Assembly: GCA_015501585.1 (NCBI GenBank)
Contig: JADNRY010000251.1
Location: 1 to 64,000, forward strand
DNA length: 64,000 nucleotides
Direction: 5' to 3'
Source of the DNA: Rhodocollybia butyracea
Lineage: Eukaryota; Basidiomycota; Agaricomycetes; Agaricales; Omphalotaceae
Shown here piece after piece: positions 45,398 through 56,295 of this stretch. Within the stretch, counting starts at the first letter, position 1. The number at the start of each line of letters is the position of its first letter. The notes under the pieces were generated by a model. The model ran no database searches. It had not been told where the DNA came from and worked only from the letters and a program-made list of their open reading frames with translations. The position numbers were made by a program, and so were the translations under genes.

Positions 45398-47112
45398 GGG
45401 TGGGTGACAAAGGTACTTGTCGGACTTTAAATTTTCGTACTTGTCCTTACAAAAGGTACTTTAAAGGTACTTAAGGTACTTAAGTTACTTTGTCACATAC
45501 AAGTACGACAAAGTAACTTAGTGTACTTTGATGGTACTTGGCTACTTAGGTACTTATATTGATGATTGTGATGTATTTCCTATAATTTTGCAATTCTTAA
45601 GCTTGAGCAAGCCTGGCCTAATCGTAGTAACCTTCAAGCACCCTAATTGATTATGTAGAGCATCGAGGGTAACAAAATAACATGTCAGCATTACATGTCA
45701 AGAAGTTCCCAAGTAGCGGAGTTTGAATTTATTGATGCGGCCAAGTACCCGCCAAGTACTGGTCAAGTACACTTATGGGGCCATTGCAAATGTGCACAGC
45801 CCAGATAGCAAATCTATGGACCGCAAAAATGTTGAAAAAAAGTCAGAGCATGATGCTCGCTTCCCAGATCAGGTGCTCAGAACAACAGTGCTCCCAGCAC
45901 ACTGCTCCACCCAGTTTCCCGTTCCGTCCTTACCACTATCACACATACTTTGTACCCTCAAGTAGCTCATTAGTGCTATGTAACTTACTTTCTCCAAGCT
46001 GTATGTACATAATTAGACGCAAAAATGACAATGTACACTCAGAATGCGATAGAATCAAGTCATATCTTATTATTGATGCAGACATCATGCTGATATCCAT
46101 TATCTTCAAGTTGGCTCTTGGCGTCTACTTCTGCGCACAATCAACTAGCCAGTTGGGGCACAGCCAATTTTGATCTTGACCATTGACATCCACCTCCGCC
46201 ACTACGCAGCTAGCAATACTACCGTTCCTAGTAGCCGTTTTTGCGACTTCCAACTTGCTGAATTGGCTGAAGAGCCTCTTCTCAAGGAAAAGGCACCCAA
46301 TGATAGTTGAACAGATGTTGGCTGAGCTCAACTCAACCCCAACGGTGCCGACTTTCTGGCTGCAGGTGGTACCGCCCCGTTTCCACCTCCCAGGTCTTTG
46401 TTTGCACCACAAGCCCTTCTTAGAATCCCAAATCAATGCTTTTATCCCGGCTATGGCGTTTACTTACTTTGTTGCTTCTAACATGGCATACTGGCCATAC
46501 CATTTTGGTGAGGGAATTCATGGTCCTAGATAACAAATAAAGGAAGAAGAGGTAGAGGTCAAGGCAGAGGCAGAGTTTTTTTTTTTCTATATCTACCTTC
46601 AGAATTGTATATCAAAACCAAATTCTACTTATATTGAAATGAGCTCATATGTATGGTGTTCAGTGTGAGACTTCAATTGAGTCTGTACTCGGATTGAAGA
46701 ATCGAGTTCGACGGGGGATCTGCCTGAGATATAGCCAGTCCCTATGCATCTCTGAGAGGTATCTCCAAGGTACCGAAGTAGTGGTGACTGTTGGGAAGAA
46801 AGAGATCTCTATGCTGTCTCAGTATGAGTATGTAGTTATATACTGCAGAGATACTTAGATAATATGACGAGTTTCGTGCATAGACATGCATGAAGCTCGA
46901 CATCAGTGGTGGTGAGCTTATATAAACACAGTCCGAGGTGTGCAAAAGGAGAGGTATAACATGCTATTAGTACATCCAGTACTCAAGTACTCTGCCGAAG
47001 TATGGCATCAAGTACCTGTCAAGTACCTGTCAAGTATGTGAAAATAAAGTAACTTGATTATATTGATAAAAGTACGATAAAAGTACGAAACCCAGTACCT
47101 TTGCTAACACTC
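45398..47112. mobile_element. hAT-like element with 8-bp target duplication in the CACTA-1 subterminal region
   Basis: The ends are imperfect inverted repeats, GGGTGGGTGACAAAGGTACT on the left and, reversed on the right, GAGTGTTAGCAAAGGTACT. AAGTTGTG flanks both sides (45390-45397 and 47113-47120). Near both ends, AAGTACTTTGTCAC/GTACTT motifs repeat. Interior ORFs of 116 aa or less (such as 46183-46533) have no recognised domain, so the element appears non-autonomous. Confidence 0.85.
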
Positions 47113-47249
47113 AAGTTGTGGGCATTCTAAATGATTGTTTGCTCAAGACAATCAAAATAAGTGTTTGGCAAAAAAACATCTAAATGATTGTTTTTTCAAA
47201 AAATGATTGTCTCAGACAATCAAATTCATTGTTTTTCCTTCCCGTAGTG

Positions 47250-47410
47250 AAATGTAGTACAAGGTTACGCTAAATAGCACAAGGGTTACGCCAAATATAA
47301 TAAAGGTCACGCTAAATAGCACAAAGGTTACGCCAGATATAAGAAAGGTCACCCAAATTGTAGTAAAAAGTTACGCTACATATTTCAGAGGTCACGCCAG
47401 GGTTACATAG
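47250..47410. repeat. Tandem repeat flanking CACTA-1 (right side), probably intronic
   Basis: Units such as GGTTACGCTAAATAGCACAA and GGTCACGCCAGATATAAG continue the array at 1-445. The next exon-like sequence starts after TTACATAG at 47410, so the array plus CACTA-1 may lie in an intron of the gene that follows. Confidence 0.65.
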
Positions 47411-49546
47411 TCTATGAGCTTGTGGCCCGTATTTTCTGCAGCAATAATCATTTTATCTCACATCTTGTTGTGCCTACAACTTCGCGTTCTTCGGCTGTTT
47501 TTTCCCATGATGGCTTGCGGTACAATGGATATAGTCAATTGTTAACCGGAAAAGTAGTTGAATTGATGAGTGGTGCCTATCCAAAGTGCCGATCACGATT
47601 CCGCCCTCATTCTGTCATTTACAAACTCAAAGGAGGATTGCAAGCTCAGAAGCGCTTTCAAACCCTCCAAAATGACGCCGCCAAATCACTACTAGGCTTG
47701 GATTTATCCTTGGATGCTGCAGGAGCTCTTGATTCCTCAAATGTCCTTGACAGTACTCGCTGGACAAAGGAAAATGCCAAGAGTAATGGATTGGTCCGTG
47801 AATATGTTCTTGCTAAGAACTGGGGGATTGAATCCACAAGGATTGGAAAAAGTTTGTCTGCAGTTTTAGAGTCAGTCGATGACCAGGAGTCTTTAGGGGA
47901 TGATGTGGCAAGTGATGAGTTGCATAAACCTAAACAATCCCCAACAGTGGAGGAAATGTTATTGGGCACCATCGTAGACATAAGTATGTGCTCAGATGGT
48001 GATTCAGTAGCTCCAATCAGCCCAATCAGTTCATCCCCCCACCATCAACTCCGCAGCATGTGTTTTGCAGATGTGGTGTTGAGTCTGATGGGTATCGTGA
48101 GCCCATGCTGCAGGATATAGTTCAATGTGACCAGTGCAAACGCTACACTTATACTGGATGTCTAACTATGCGACTGAAGAGCTCATTCCCACGAAAGTTC
48201 TATTGCCATGTGTGCAGTGATCATGAGCAAGATTTCAATACATACAAGAACCTATTTCCCCAAATTACCAAGCCACAAGAGCTGGAAATGGTTGAGAAGC
48301 GCCCATTGTGAGTACTGTCCTATCTTTCAGATTTGGAATCAGCTACTGACTATTTATGACAAGTGCGGGGAAAGGGGTTCTGGTTAAACATAGCAATAAC
48401 TTTTATTACCCTGGCCGCATGATATACTGGGACAAACATGCAAAGCATGGAAGTGTACAGATGTGGCGGGGAATTCAGAATGATCTTGCTGGAACAATAA
48501 TTGAGAAAATTCCAGTCAAAAATATTGTGGATGGGTTGTCGATGGATCAAAAGGGTCGGCGAAAAATTCAAGTAAGTTCTTATATATTACTGTTTTTCCT
48601 TCCTTTTATGAATGTACTTTGCCTATTCATAGCTTGGATATTACACACGGCCACTCCTGGAACATGTGAGAAAGCTTGAGGAAGAAGATGGTTCTTTGTT
48701 GAATTTTGGAGACATCCATTGTCCTGCTGAAATCCAGAATGTACTCATGCCTCACAGGAAAGTACTTCTTGAGCTGGCTATAGATCCCACCAGATTGGGG
48801 TGAAACAAATACCTGCACTTTCTTTGCAGAGTGGCAGACATCTGATGGCCAATCCACTGGTTTACACAGGAGGATTATTGGATACCGAGCTTGCAGCCAT
48901 CAATGCATGGGTTCACACCCGATTCCCAAAGTCGGTGGAGATGGATCACCTCACAATGCTTCATAATAGCATTACCCATGCTCGCACCCTCCTTGTTGCT
49001 CACAAATTTCATAGTGAGCTGGCCGAAGTGGCCGCTGATGCTGATAATCTGCATCTGAAGGCCTGGGAGAGATTGACTGAGTGGACTGGGCTCACTGCAG
49101 ATGGAAAGGCCAAGAAAGTCAGGGGAGCAGATGTAAATTTCGAGGCCATTGCACTCTTGGCCAAGGTGATGTTTGATGAGTCGGTCAATGCAGGCATGGC
49201 AGGTAACCATCAATGGGGACTTGGTGTTGGCCCGCATGAGTTGGCTTGGAGTCCAAATATGAGTGGACCGAGTGTGACCAATGCTCCACTTAGGGATGGG
49301 GATGATGAAATTGAACTTGCAGTATGATGTTTCGTTCTTTTTCTTCAATACATTTCTAACCAAATGAATTTATGTAGAAAGGGGCCAATTATGATTATGC
49401 GGCAGAGCTCCAAGAGGAGGAACGCCGTAAAGCAAAGAACCCGCCGGCGCCTCTCTTGAAGCAGGCAAGGCCACAGCCAAAACTCCGGAAAAGAGTATTT
49501 GATGAAGATTTTGCCGAGGAATTGAGTACGTTCCAAAAAAGGTAAA
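47411..49546 (+). pseudogene. PHD-finger protein gene, 5' end missing, three homopolymer frame breaks
   Basis: The gene opens at a splice acceptor (TTACATAG|TC) with YELVARIFCSNNHFISHL...FSHDGLRYNGYSQLL. This recalls the His-box end of ubiquitin-hydrolase-like domains (inference). Next come a linker and a PHD-type Cys/His cluster (FCRCGVE...VQCDQCKRYTYTGC...FYCHVCSDH). Introns fit at 48308-48363, 48572-48632 and 49322-49377. The frame is lost at C6 (48035-48040), G4 (48797-48800) and A6 (49535-49540). In each case one extra base would restore the frame, and the last would extend the C-terminus to a TAA near 49599. The C-terminal 240 residues are unrecognised. Upstream exons may lie before position 1. 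Confidence 0.7.
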
Positions 49547-49599
49547 AATACTGCCTACAGCACCCAGGTCAAAGAAGGGCTCTGGGTCAAGAAAGTAAA

Positions 49600-50794
49600 G
49601 ATGATATTGTATGTATGTATTTGAAACTTGTAGCTACAGAGCTACCAATTGTCTGTAGGTAGGCAATTGGCTTCTACATCTACCTACGGACTTTAATATT
49701 ATAATACTCATGTAACTCCACTATTTATATCAAGCTGTAAAGTACTTAGGAATGTTTTAAGCAAGATTTGTACTGGTTCAAGTTTTCAAACCCACAATGA
49801 TATGGAGAAGGCATATACTCCACCTGTTGAAAACCACTGTATAGAACCGAGTGTGCACTCACGCATCACCTTGGCTTGTGAACAATGTGACAGCCAAGGT
49901 GAAGAATAACAGTAGTGCAAGACTTGAGTAAGACTTGAGCACAACGTGAGAAGACTTGACTTAGACTTGACTTAGACTTGACTTAGACTTGACCAAGACT
50001 TGAGTAGACTTGAGTTGAGTGAATTAGACTTGACCAGATTTGTATGAAGTTTCTCAATATATGTCCTTAGTTCAACATTAAAGTAGTATAGGTAAGATAT
50101 TTTCATGGTGGTGTGTTGACTTAGACTTGTTTTTGATTGCCATCACTGTCCAACACCAATAATGTCAATTCGTTGTAAGAACAACATCATTATAGGAGCT
50201 CTAGTGTATGTTAATGTATGGTAGTATCATATTCAAGTCTTACTGAGCCGTATCTCAGCTATATATACCGTGCGAACTGCAATCAAACTCACATCAGTCA
50301 CTTAGATGATCGATGTAAATGACAGCATTTACATTGAACAATACATTAGACTTGAGACTTGGGCTAGACTTGGAATTCTATGTGCCGGAGGGGATACCAT
50401 CAAGAAGACAACAATTCACTGTTTGGTCAATGATCATGCATATTTGGAAACTTCGATGCCATGAACGTTGCCGATGGATACTTTACACGATGCAGCCTGG
50501 CAATACAAATCCTCCTGAGCCATGAAGCCTAATGAATGCCTTGAACATGCGGCAGAATTGGGTAGCATCTGCGATCTGAAAAGCAAAAATGGTATGTATC
50601 AATGTATGGCTTGTTTTTGGCTCAATTCTACTGCAGTTTGGTAATATTGGTAACCAGAAAGAAGGTCTTCTTAAATAACAGAGAGATGCTACTGTACTGT
50701 AGTAAGTACGGGGAAAGCTACATGGGCTTGGGCTACACTGTGTGATTGAAATGATACAGTAGTAAGTATGTAGCAATACACCCATGCGATAGAA
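49600..50794. other. Intergenic region with AGACTTGACTT minisatellite
   Basis: At 49920-50040 the unit AGACTTGACTT is repeated in tandem, with variants such as AGACTTGACC. Elsewhere only short, overlapping ORFs are present and none has a recognised domain. Confidence 0.6.
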
Positions 50795-51537
50795 TCAGTC
50801 CCAGGCTGAAGTTAGCTGGTTTTGATGAACAAAATCATACACTGTCTCCCAGTTCCGGCAAATATGGGTCTGCCCTATCCCGTCTGTCCCTCGCAGAGTC
50901 CCATTGGCCTCAATATTCAATGGGTCGAGCGTGGTATCTGATGCGCATAGCACCGCCTAACAGTCATTTCAGTAATTTCAATACAGTTATCGGATTAGAG
51001 AGAAAAAATTATTTGCCTGTCTAAGGAAGTTTAAACAGTGCTGAGTATGTTCAGATACATCATTCAGGAGGATAGAGCTACGAAGGATCTGGAGACAATG
51101 CATCTGATGAAACATGCTGATACCAAATGCACGCCCTGCAATGATATTGAGCACTACCACGTCTTTGTAACAGATAAGGCGCACCTTTGGAGCCCAGTCT
51201 AACAAACCCGTTTCCCTTCGGAAATGCATCCATTGCGCGCCACTCCGCCCAGGACTCGAATCCTGTGAGGGAGAACTGCGCCGAATTCTCAAATGTTAGT
51301 GCAACAGGGGGAACATGAAGAGGTAGCAAGGTGGGGTAGTCGTTTCCTTCGTAGCCTGCTGTAATGAAAAACTTGGATTTCCTAGTGAGAAAAGAACATA
51401 CTGTAATCACCCGCATTCTCTGAGGTTTCCCGAAGAAGCTTGAGAGTGACCCAAAGGTTCATGCTAAAGCTTGCAAACAGAGAGAAAATCAAAAAAATGA
51501 CAACAGACTTTGGGAGGGCCCAAAATTTTTGAGTCAT
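50795..51537 (-). CDS. UstYa/DUF3328-like oxidase
   Basis: Four exons give a 196-residue protein: 51537-51402, 51358-51185, 51135-51017 and 50956-50795. An N-terminal transmembrane anchor (SVVIFLIFSLFASFSMNL) is followed by the family blocks GNDYPTLLP, FESWAEWRAM, GNGFVRLG and FGISMFHQMHCLQILR. The second conserved block is HTQHCLNFLRQ, and then LCASDTTLDPL and HICRNWETVYDF. Two HxxHC motifs (HQMHC, HTQHC), diagnostic of UstYa proteins, are present and intact. The third intron uses a GC donor (CAG|GCAAAT), while the others are GT-AG. Family members oxidatively cyclise or modify peptide cores in fungal RiPP pathways such as ustiloxin. A repeat-precursor gene lies 3.8 kb away. No disabling change is seen. 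Confidence 0.9.
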
Positions 51538-52057
51538 GATAGTTTCAAATGGATCAGAGACCGATAACGACTAAAAAACAGGTAGGGTATAGGGCTTAAC
51601 TATAAGATTTCACACGTTGTTTGAGTTGACCAAACCTTCCAAAATCTGCTCAGTTCTAGTCGTGTGTCACGCAGAACATATTATACACACACGGGAAGGG
51701 AAGTAAAGGAAAGAAGCCGGCAGGCAAGGGCTCTCTGTTTAAGGTTTAAGGAAACAGTCCAAAGTAAACATGTGAGTTTTGTTTAGAACACAAGTTTCCC
51801 CGGGAGAAGCCTATATTAAAAAAGTGACAACATCGATCCGGACAGGCTCAATGATTGAATAATTTACCAATCGGTTGGTAATGTTGATTTCATATCCTTC
51901 TCCAAACACGAAGGTCAGAGAAATAGGTTCTTCCCCTTTTCTCAATACAACCACATAAGCTCCCAACAGGTCATTATCCACAACTGGCGACTGTCTCTGT
52001 CTCATTTGCTACCCCATCTCCCTCAGTACCTGAATTGGTATCCAAACAAGTCCGAGA
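51538..52057. promoter_or_regulatory. Divergent promoter between the UstYa-like and membrane-protein genes
   Basis: The two flanking genes start 520 bp apart on opposite strands, so this interval must hold both promoters and could co-regulate them. A 64-codon minus-strand frame (52005-51811, MRQRQSPVVDNDLLGAYVVV) has a coding-like look but no family. I leave it unassigned. No clear TATA box was located. Confidence 0.5.
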
Positions 52058-53159
52058 ATGCGTCGCTCTAGAAACTCATCTGTCGAGGACTATATTCCAC
52101 TCATACCAGAAGACCCAGGGGACGGCTGGCAGTCATTGCATATCGTACCCGTGCCGACACATCGCAGGATCATATTCATAATTTCAGCTGTCCTGTCGAT
52201 CCTGACCGTCTCAGTTTCATTCTGCCTTGTCGGGACTTCTTTCAAGAGGAACATGTTTCCCAGAACGCTTGACGGCCTCGCAATTCTCTCACCGTATCCC
52301 AACAGAGATGAAGCAAACATATTGAAGGCCTCAAGGAATGGTCTGTGTGCCTTCATTTTCTTGTACCAACTCACATATGTTTGTTTCAAGCTCCAAAGAT
52401 GTGGTTTCCTAATTGGATTGTCAATGTCAACTCAAACGAACCTAACAGAGTGAAAACTCCAGGAAGTCATGTTGTAATCGGTAGTACCGTACGCCACTCC
52501 CCTCTCATACACCATTCCAGCTCATTTTGAGGTCCGGGAGTATAGGATTCTACTTTTTTCCACTGGGTGACCAATCTTTCTCCTACGGCATCCTGTTACA
52601 TCGAGGCCGTAGTGAGTAATACCTCTGCCCTTGCGGCTGGTGGGAAATCTTCGTACGCTTCTACTGGTAACATATCTGCGCTCGAAGTATGGAACGTCAC
52701 TGCGCTCCCAGAGTCCGGAATTACATGGAGTACCCGTCCGCAGCGGCTGAATCTTTTGGGAACAATAAATTTCACAGAAGATATACTTAGATCTTACGAT
52801 ACAGGGTGGCAACTAAGAAATCCAACACCGAGGTTTGGATGTGAGGGCAAGAGAGAGACAGTTGTTGAAGTTGCTTGTCCTGTGGATGCGGTGGAGGATA
52901 CTGGATGCTGGTTAGAGTTTGAGCAAGTGTTTTTCAACTCCCCCTTTGTGTGAGTTGTGCCATTTTTCGAAATTGAGTGCCTTAAGTTAAATATTTTGTG
53001 CAGCGTTTGACTTGCAAGAACTTCGTTAAATACGACGAAGCACAGAAGGAGCTATATTTCTCCCTGTTTATTGCCTGTTCCATATGTATCTCAATCGTCT
53101 CCGGTGCTGCTATACTAAAATACACTTTGGTTTATGAAATAACAATGGACATCTACTAA
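52058..53159 (+). CDS. Two-TM membrane glycoprotein of unknown family
   Basis: The proposed exons are 52058-52340, 52391-52473, 52546-52947 and 53004-53159, giving 307 residues. The N-terminus (MRRSRNSSVEDYIPLIPEDP) precedes a TM segment at about 37-58 (RIIFIISAVLSILTVSVSFC). The central region has many N-glycosylation sequons (NTS, NIS, NVT, NFT, NLS) and paired Cys residues (SCYIEAVV, RFGCEGK, VACPVD, GCWLEFEQ). A second TM lies near the C-terminus (YFSLFIACSICISIVSGAAI). The outside-facing domain between the TMs suggests a surface or secretory-pathway protein. The gene is divergent from the UstYa-like gene. The second intron has an unusual acceptor context and is the least certain. Confidence 0.6.
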
Positions 53160-55229
53160 TCCTTCCGGGGGCCGCCATTGCTTCTGTTTAGGGCCCGTGA
53201 TTGCTTGCACTTGATTTTCATATCTGAGATTCGTTCTTACAGCTAGCAAGGGGGCATGGAGATAGTTAGAGTTTAAAACAATCCAACTGAACGACTGCCA
53301 AATCACACCAGAAAGCACTGAAAAGTTGCAAAAAGGTGCTGGGTGGGTTTGTGTACTGATAAGATCAGCGGTGGGTTCCAGTTTGCCCGGAATGGTCATT
53401 AAAAATTTCAGTACACATTTCTACCGGACAGTGTTTTGGAACTTTACTGGCTGTATTACTGCTGGTTGCAACGTGTCCTTTTACTTGGAAAGAAGGATTG
53501 ATCACACAGCTGCCTGTCACGGTCCAAGAGTTGGACACCGGTTTCCTCAGAATGCTACAAGATCAGCTTTGAGGGTTCTTTTATCCCCATTTCTGCTTTG
53601 GTTGCCCTAACCCGGCCCCTAACAGCACCAGCCCCAGGGCTTACCAATTGATCAACATCTCTTCCATCTCTTACTACTTTATATGACCATTGATGACTCG
53701 GATGTCAGTAAACCAAAACAGATCTAGGTACTGTCTGGTGTGAGTAGAGAAGTGGACAACAGAGAAGAGGAAGACAGATTCTCTGAACAATGGGAGTGGC
53801 CCGGCGGAAGTCGCATCTGATGACCCATAGTAAAGCTTGAGAAATTTCTTGGTGGCCAGATCACAGAACCATTTGATTAACTTGTGACATCATGTACAAC
53901 GAGGGAGGTGAAGCGGGGCTACGGATGGAACTTATTGCAGCAGAGTATTCTGTTGTACTGCCGGTCTGAAGGATTGGACACTGAATCACACTCGTAATAG
54001 GGAATATTCTGCTATCTATAGCTAAGTTTCATCTTCGGCCCTATTAAGCTTGGCTTGGTCCACTTAGCGCCGCTATCTGATATCGTTATCGACGACTATC
54101 TCTAGTTTTTTCTAGTTTTTTGATCCACCATATACCTTGGCAGAAGATTCACTGGTGAGTAGTTGCTAGTGGGAGCAAAGTAGGAGCGAGTATTTTCACT
54201 AAACTTTGAACTTCTGGAATCAGGTACAGTCAGGACTCAGGGAATAAGTGGATGAGCTTCTATATTGCAATTTGTTCCGCCCCCAGGCTCCGGCCACATC
54301 TACACAGCATAGCTGTGAGTTAGGCTTCATGTCTTGGTTATTTTTGCTATCTGATTTTGTCAGCAGGGATATGGTAGCCGTCAACACGATGCAGCCTGTT
54401 GGTGGGCATCCATCAGCGGCTTCTCTTTCACACTTGACTTCTTTGGCCCCCCTCGTTGATCGGCGTCTTGTCAATTCAGTAGCAGGGGATCTGAGCACTG
54501 CAGTCCTCAGGAGTTTATGGCCTTTGGCTGGGACACTGGGCCTCAAATTGCAGCCGGTGCAATAACGCATCGCAGAGTTGCGCTGGAATTTCCAGTAGCC
54601 ATGCATGCATCACAATATCTAGTATCCAGGTCCAGTCACGAGTAGCCTAGTAGAGCTACTTATAGCCACTTCGGGGGACATCCGCCTTTCGTTTACTCAC
54701 TGAGAAGTAATACAGGGCAGTAGAAGGTGACGGAAATAAGACAAGTAGCGGGAAGCAGACAGTTCCCTATTGTGGGATGATTGGATAGCCTTCACACGTT
54801 CTCTGACTTCTAGGCCCATTAGGGAAAACTCCTCGTGGTGCGAAGTAGTGGCCGTAGGTACTGTACGATTACGACCGTAAGTTCAACCCTCTGGAGCATT
54901 ACGGGCTAGGTTTAGGTCACACGCAGTTTAAGGCCCAATTTTTTGCGTTACTCCTTGGTTCAGGCTCCGTAGGCGCCGCTAAAATTGCATATCAAAGCAC
55001 AAAAATACAGTTTTAATACCTTATGACGAGAATTTTTACAGTTCAGGCAGCTGCGCTATCATTACAGATCTGGAATTGTCTGAGTTCAGAGTGCTTGCGT
55101 AACGCGTTACTGAACTTACGATCGTGATTGTACAGTAATTTGCTAAATTAACTCTTACCCAAATGTCCTGCGAGACTATAGCCAATATCAGACAAGGAAC
55201 ACATGCCAGCATAGAAAAACTTGAGAGTG
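53160..55229. other. Region without a supported gene
   Basis: Short ORFs exist on both strands (for example 53326-53610 plus, and the overlapping pair 54220-54606 minus / 54248-54565 plus), but none has a recognisable domain. A partial plus-strand stretch at about 53435-53560 encodes a hydrophobic segment followed by a charged tail and could be an exon of an unidentified gene. Confidence 0.45.
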
Positions 55230-55240
55230 TATATAAAAGG
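55230..55240 (+). promoter_or_regulatory. TATA box of the repeat-precursor gene
   Basis: TATATAAAAGG lies about 90 bp upstream of the ATG at 55322. This is a strong consensus TATA element at a normal distance for a fungal gene and suggests high or inducible expression. Confidence 0.65.
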
Positions 55241-55321
55241 GCAAGCCCCAAGAATGAACTGCCAAACTTCCAGAGTCAAGCCACCTCCTTGATACCACTT
55301 CTAAAAACTACTCCCTTCGCC

Positions 55322-56295
55322 ATGCGTTCCAACGTCGTCATGACTATCCTTCCTCTTGTTCTTGTTGCTGTTCAAGCAGCTCCTCTTGTAAACCGTGAGT
55401 TTGGCCATCTCCCAATATTTGTTACTTGCTATCCATCACTTTGCTGATCTCATGCCCGTATTCCAGGCATCAATGATGGTAATAAAACTACTGTACTGAG
55501 CTCAATAACCGTCCTGCGCAAGCTTACCAACATGGAAATGTAAGGGCACAAACAAGAATGGCTACGAAGTCACCGTACCTGATATCACCGTACGCAAGAC
55601 TGTATGCCTACTATTCAGATCATTCTCTGCTAGAAACTTACACATCGTCAAAATGCTAGGGCACAGACAAGGAATTCTACGAGTTCATCCCTGATGTTAC
55701 TGCACGCAAGACTGTATGTCTCACTACTCATTCTCTGCTAGCTTACAAACTTACACATCGTCAAAATGCTAGGGCACAGACAAGGAATTCTACGAGTTCA
55801 TCCCTGATGTCACAGCACGCAAGGCTGTATGTCTACTACTCATTCTCTAGATCTCTGCCGGCTTACAAACTTACACATCGTCGAAATGCTAGGGCACAGA
55901 CAAGGAGTTCTACGAGTTCATCCCTGATGTCACAGCACGCAAGACTGTATGTCTACTACTCATTCTCTAGATCTCTGCCAGCTTACAAACTTACACATCG
56001 TCAAAATGCTAGGGCACAGACAAGGAGTTCTACGAGTTCATCCCTGATGTCACAGCACGCAAGACTGTATGTCTACTACTCGTTCTCTAGATCTCTCTAG
56101 ATCTCTGCTGGCTTACAAACTTACAAACTGTCAAAATTCTAGGGCACAGACAAGGACTTCTACGAGCTCACCGTCCCTGATGTCACTGCACGCAAGATTG
56201 TACGTCTCACTACTCATTTTCTACAGACTTAGTAACCCTCAAAACCCAAGGGCACTAACAAGAATGGCTACGAAGTCACCGTGCCTGCAATCTGA
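55322..56295 (+). CDS. Secreted tandem-repeat peptide precursor, one repeat per exon (putative RiPP/KEP precursor)
   Basis: Exons: 55322-55394, 55467-55492, 55545-55601, 55660-55713, 55773-55826, 55893-55946, 56013-56066, 56143-56199, 56251-56295; about 157 residues. A signal peptide (MRSNVVMTILPLVLVAVQAA) comes first. Then come seven repeats, each a single phase-0 exon of 54 or 57 nt starting at GGC ACA/ACT. Repeats 2-5 read GTDKEFYEFIPDVTARK(T/A), repeat 1 GTNKNGYEVTVPDITVRKT, repeat 6 GTDKDFYELTVPDVTARKI, and repeat 7 is cut short by a stop after GTNKNGYEVTVPAI. Every full repeat has a Tyr, a Pro-Asp and a dibasic RK. Most differences among repeats 2-5 are synonymous, supporting this frame. 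Introns (51-76 nt) are also near-identical. The design matches substrates of UstYa enzymes, although RK is a weaker Kex2 site than KR. Confidence 0.82.
55602..56142. repeat. Tandem exon-intron duplication unit (113-130 bp) of the precursor gene
   Basis: Whole exon-plus-intron units repeat. The intron parts share GTATGTCTMCTACTCATTCT and GCTTACAAACTTACACATCG and end AAATGCTAG. The unit starts repeat with spacings of 113, 120, 120 and 130 bp. Near-identity of non-coding introns shows recent unequal exchange. Confidence 0.9.

Larger units (their letters stand above)
446..47249. mobile_element. CACTA-1: CACTA-superfamily DNA transposon, about 46.8 kb with nested insertions
   Basis: The left terminus reads CACTACGGGAAGGAAAAACA and the right terminus is its inverse, ending TTCCTTCCCGTAGTG. 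AAAT lies directly outside both ends, compatible with a short target duplication. Subterminal regions (470-1010; 45110-45397 with 47113-47245) are packed with the AATGATTGTC motif in both orientations, as expected for CACTA transposase-binding subterminal repeats. The same terminus occurs at 62275. Most of the internal length is other transposons. I could not recognise an intact CACTA transposase, so it is probably non-autonomous or degenerate. Assigning the two ends to one insertion rests on the terminal match plus the shared flanking tandem repeat. Confidence 0.82.

Noticed and set aside
53326..54606. ORFs at 53326-53610, 54220-54606 and 54248-54565
   Set aside because: No domain is recognised, the frames overlap on both strands, and there is no convincing start or splice context.
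55807..56100. 97-aa Ser/Arg-rich frame through the peptide repeats
   Set aside because: It reads through introns in a shifted frame. Synonymous changes and splice sites support the phase-0 exon model instead.
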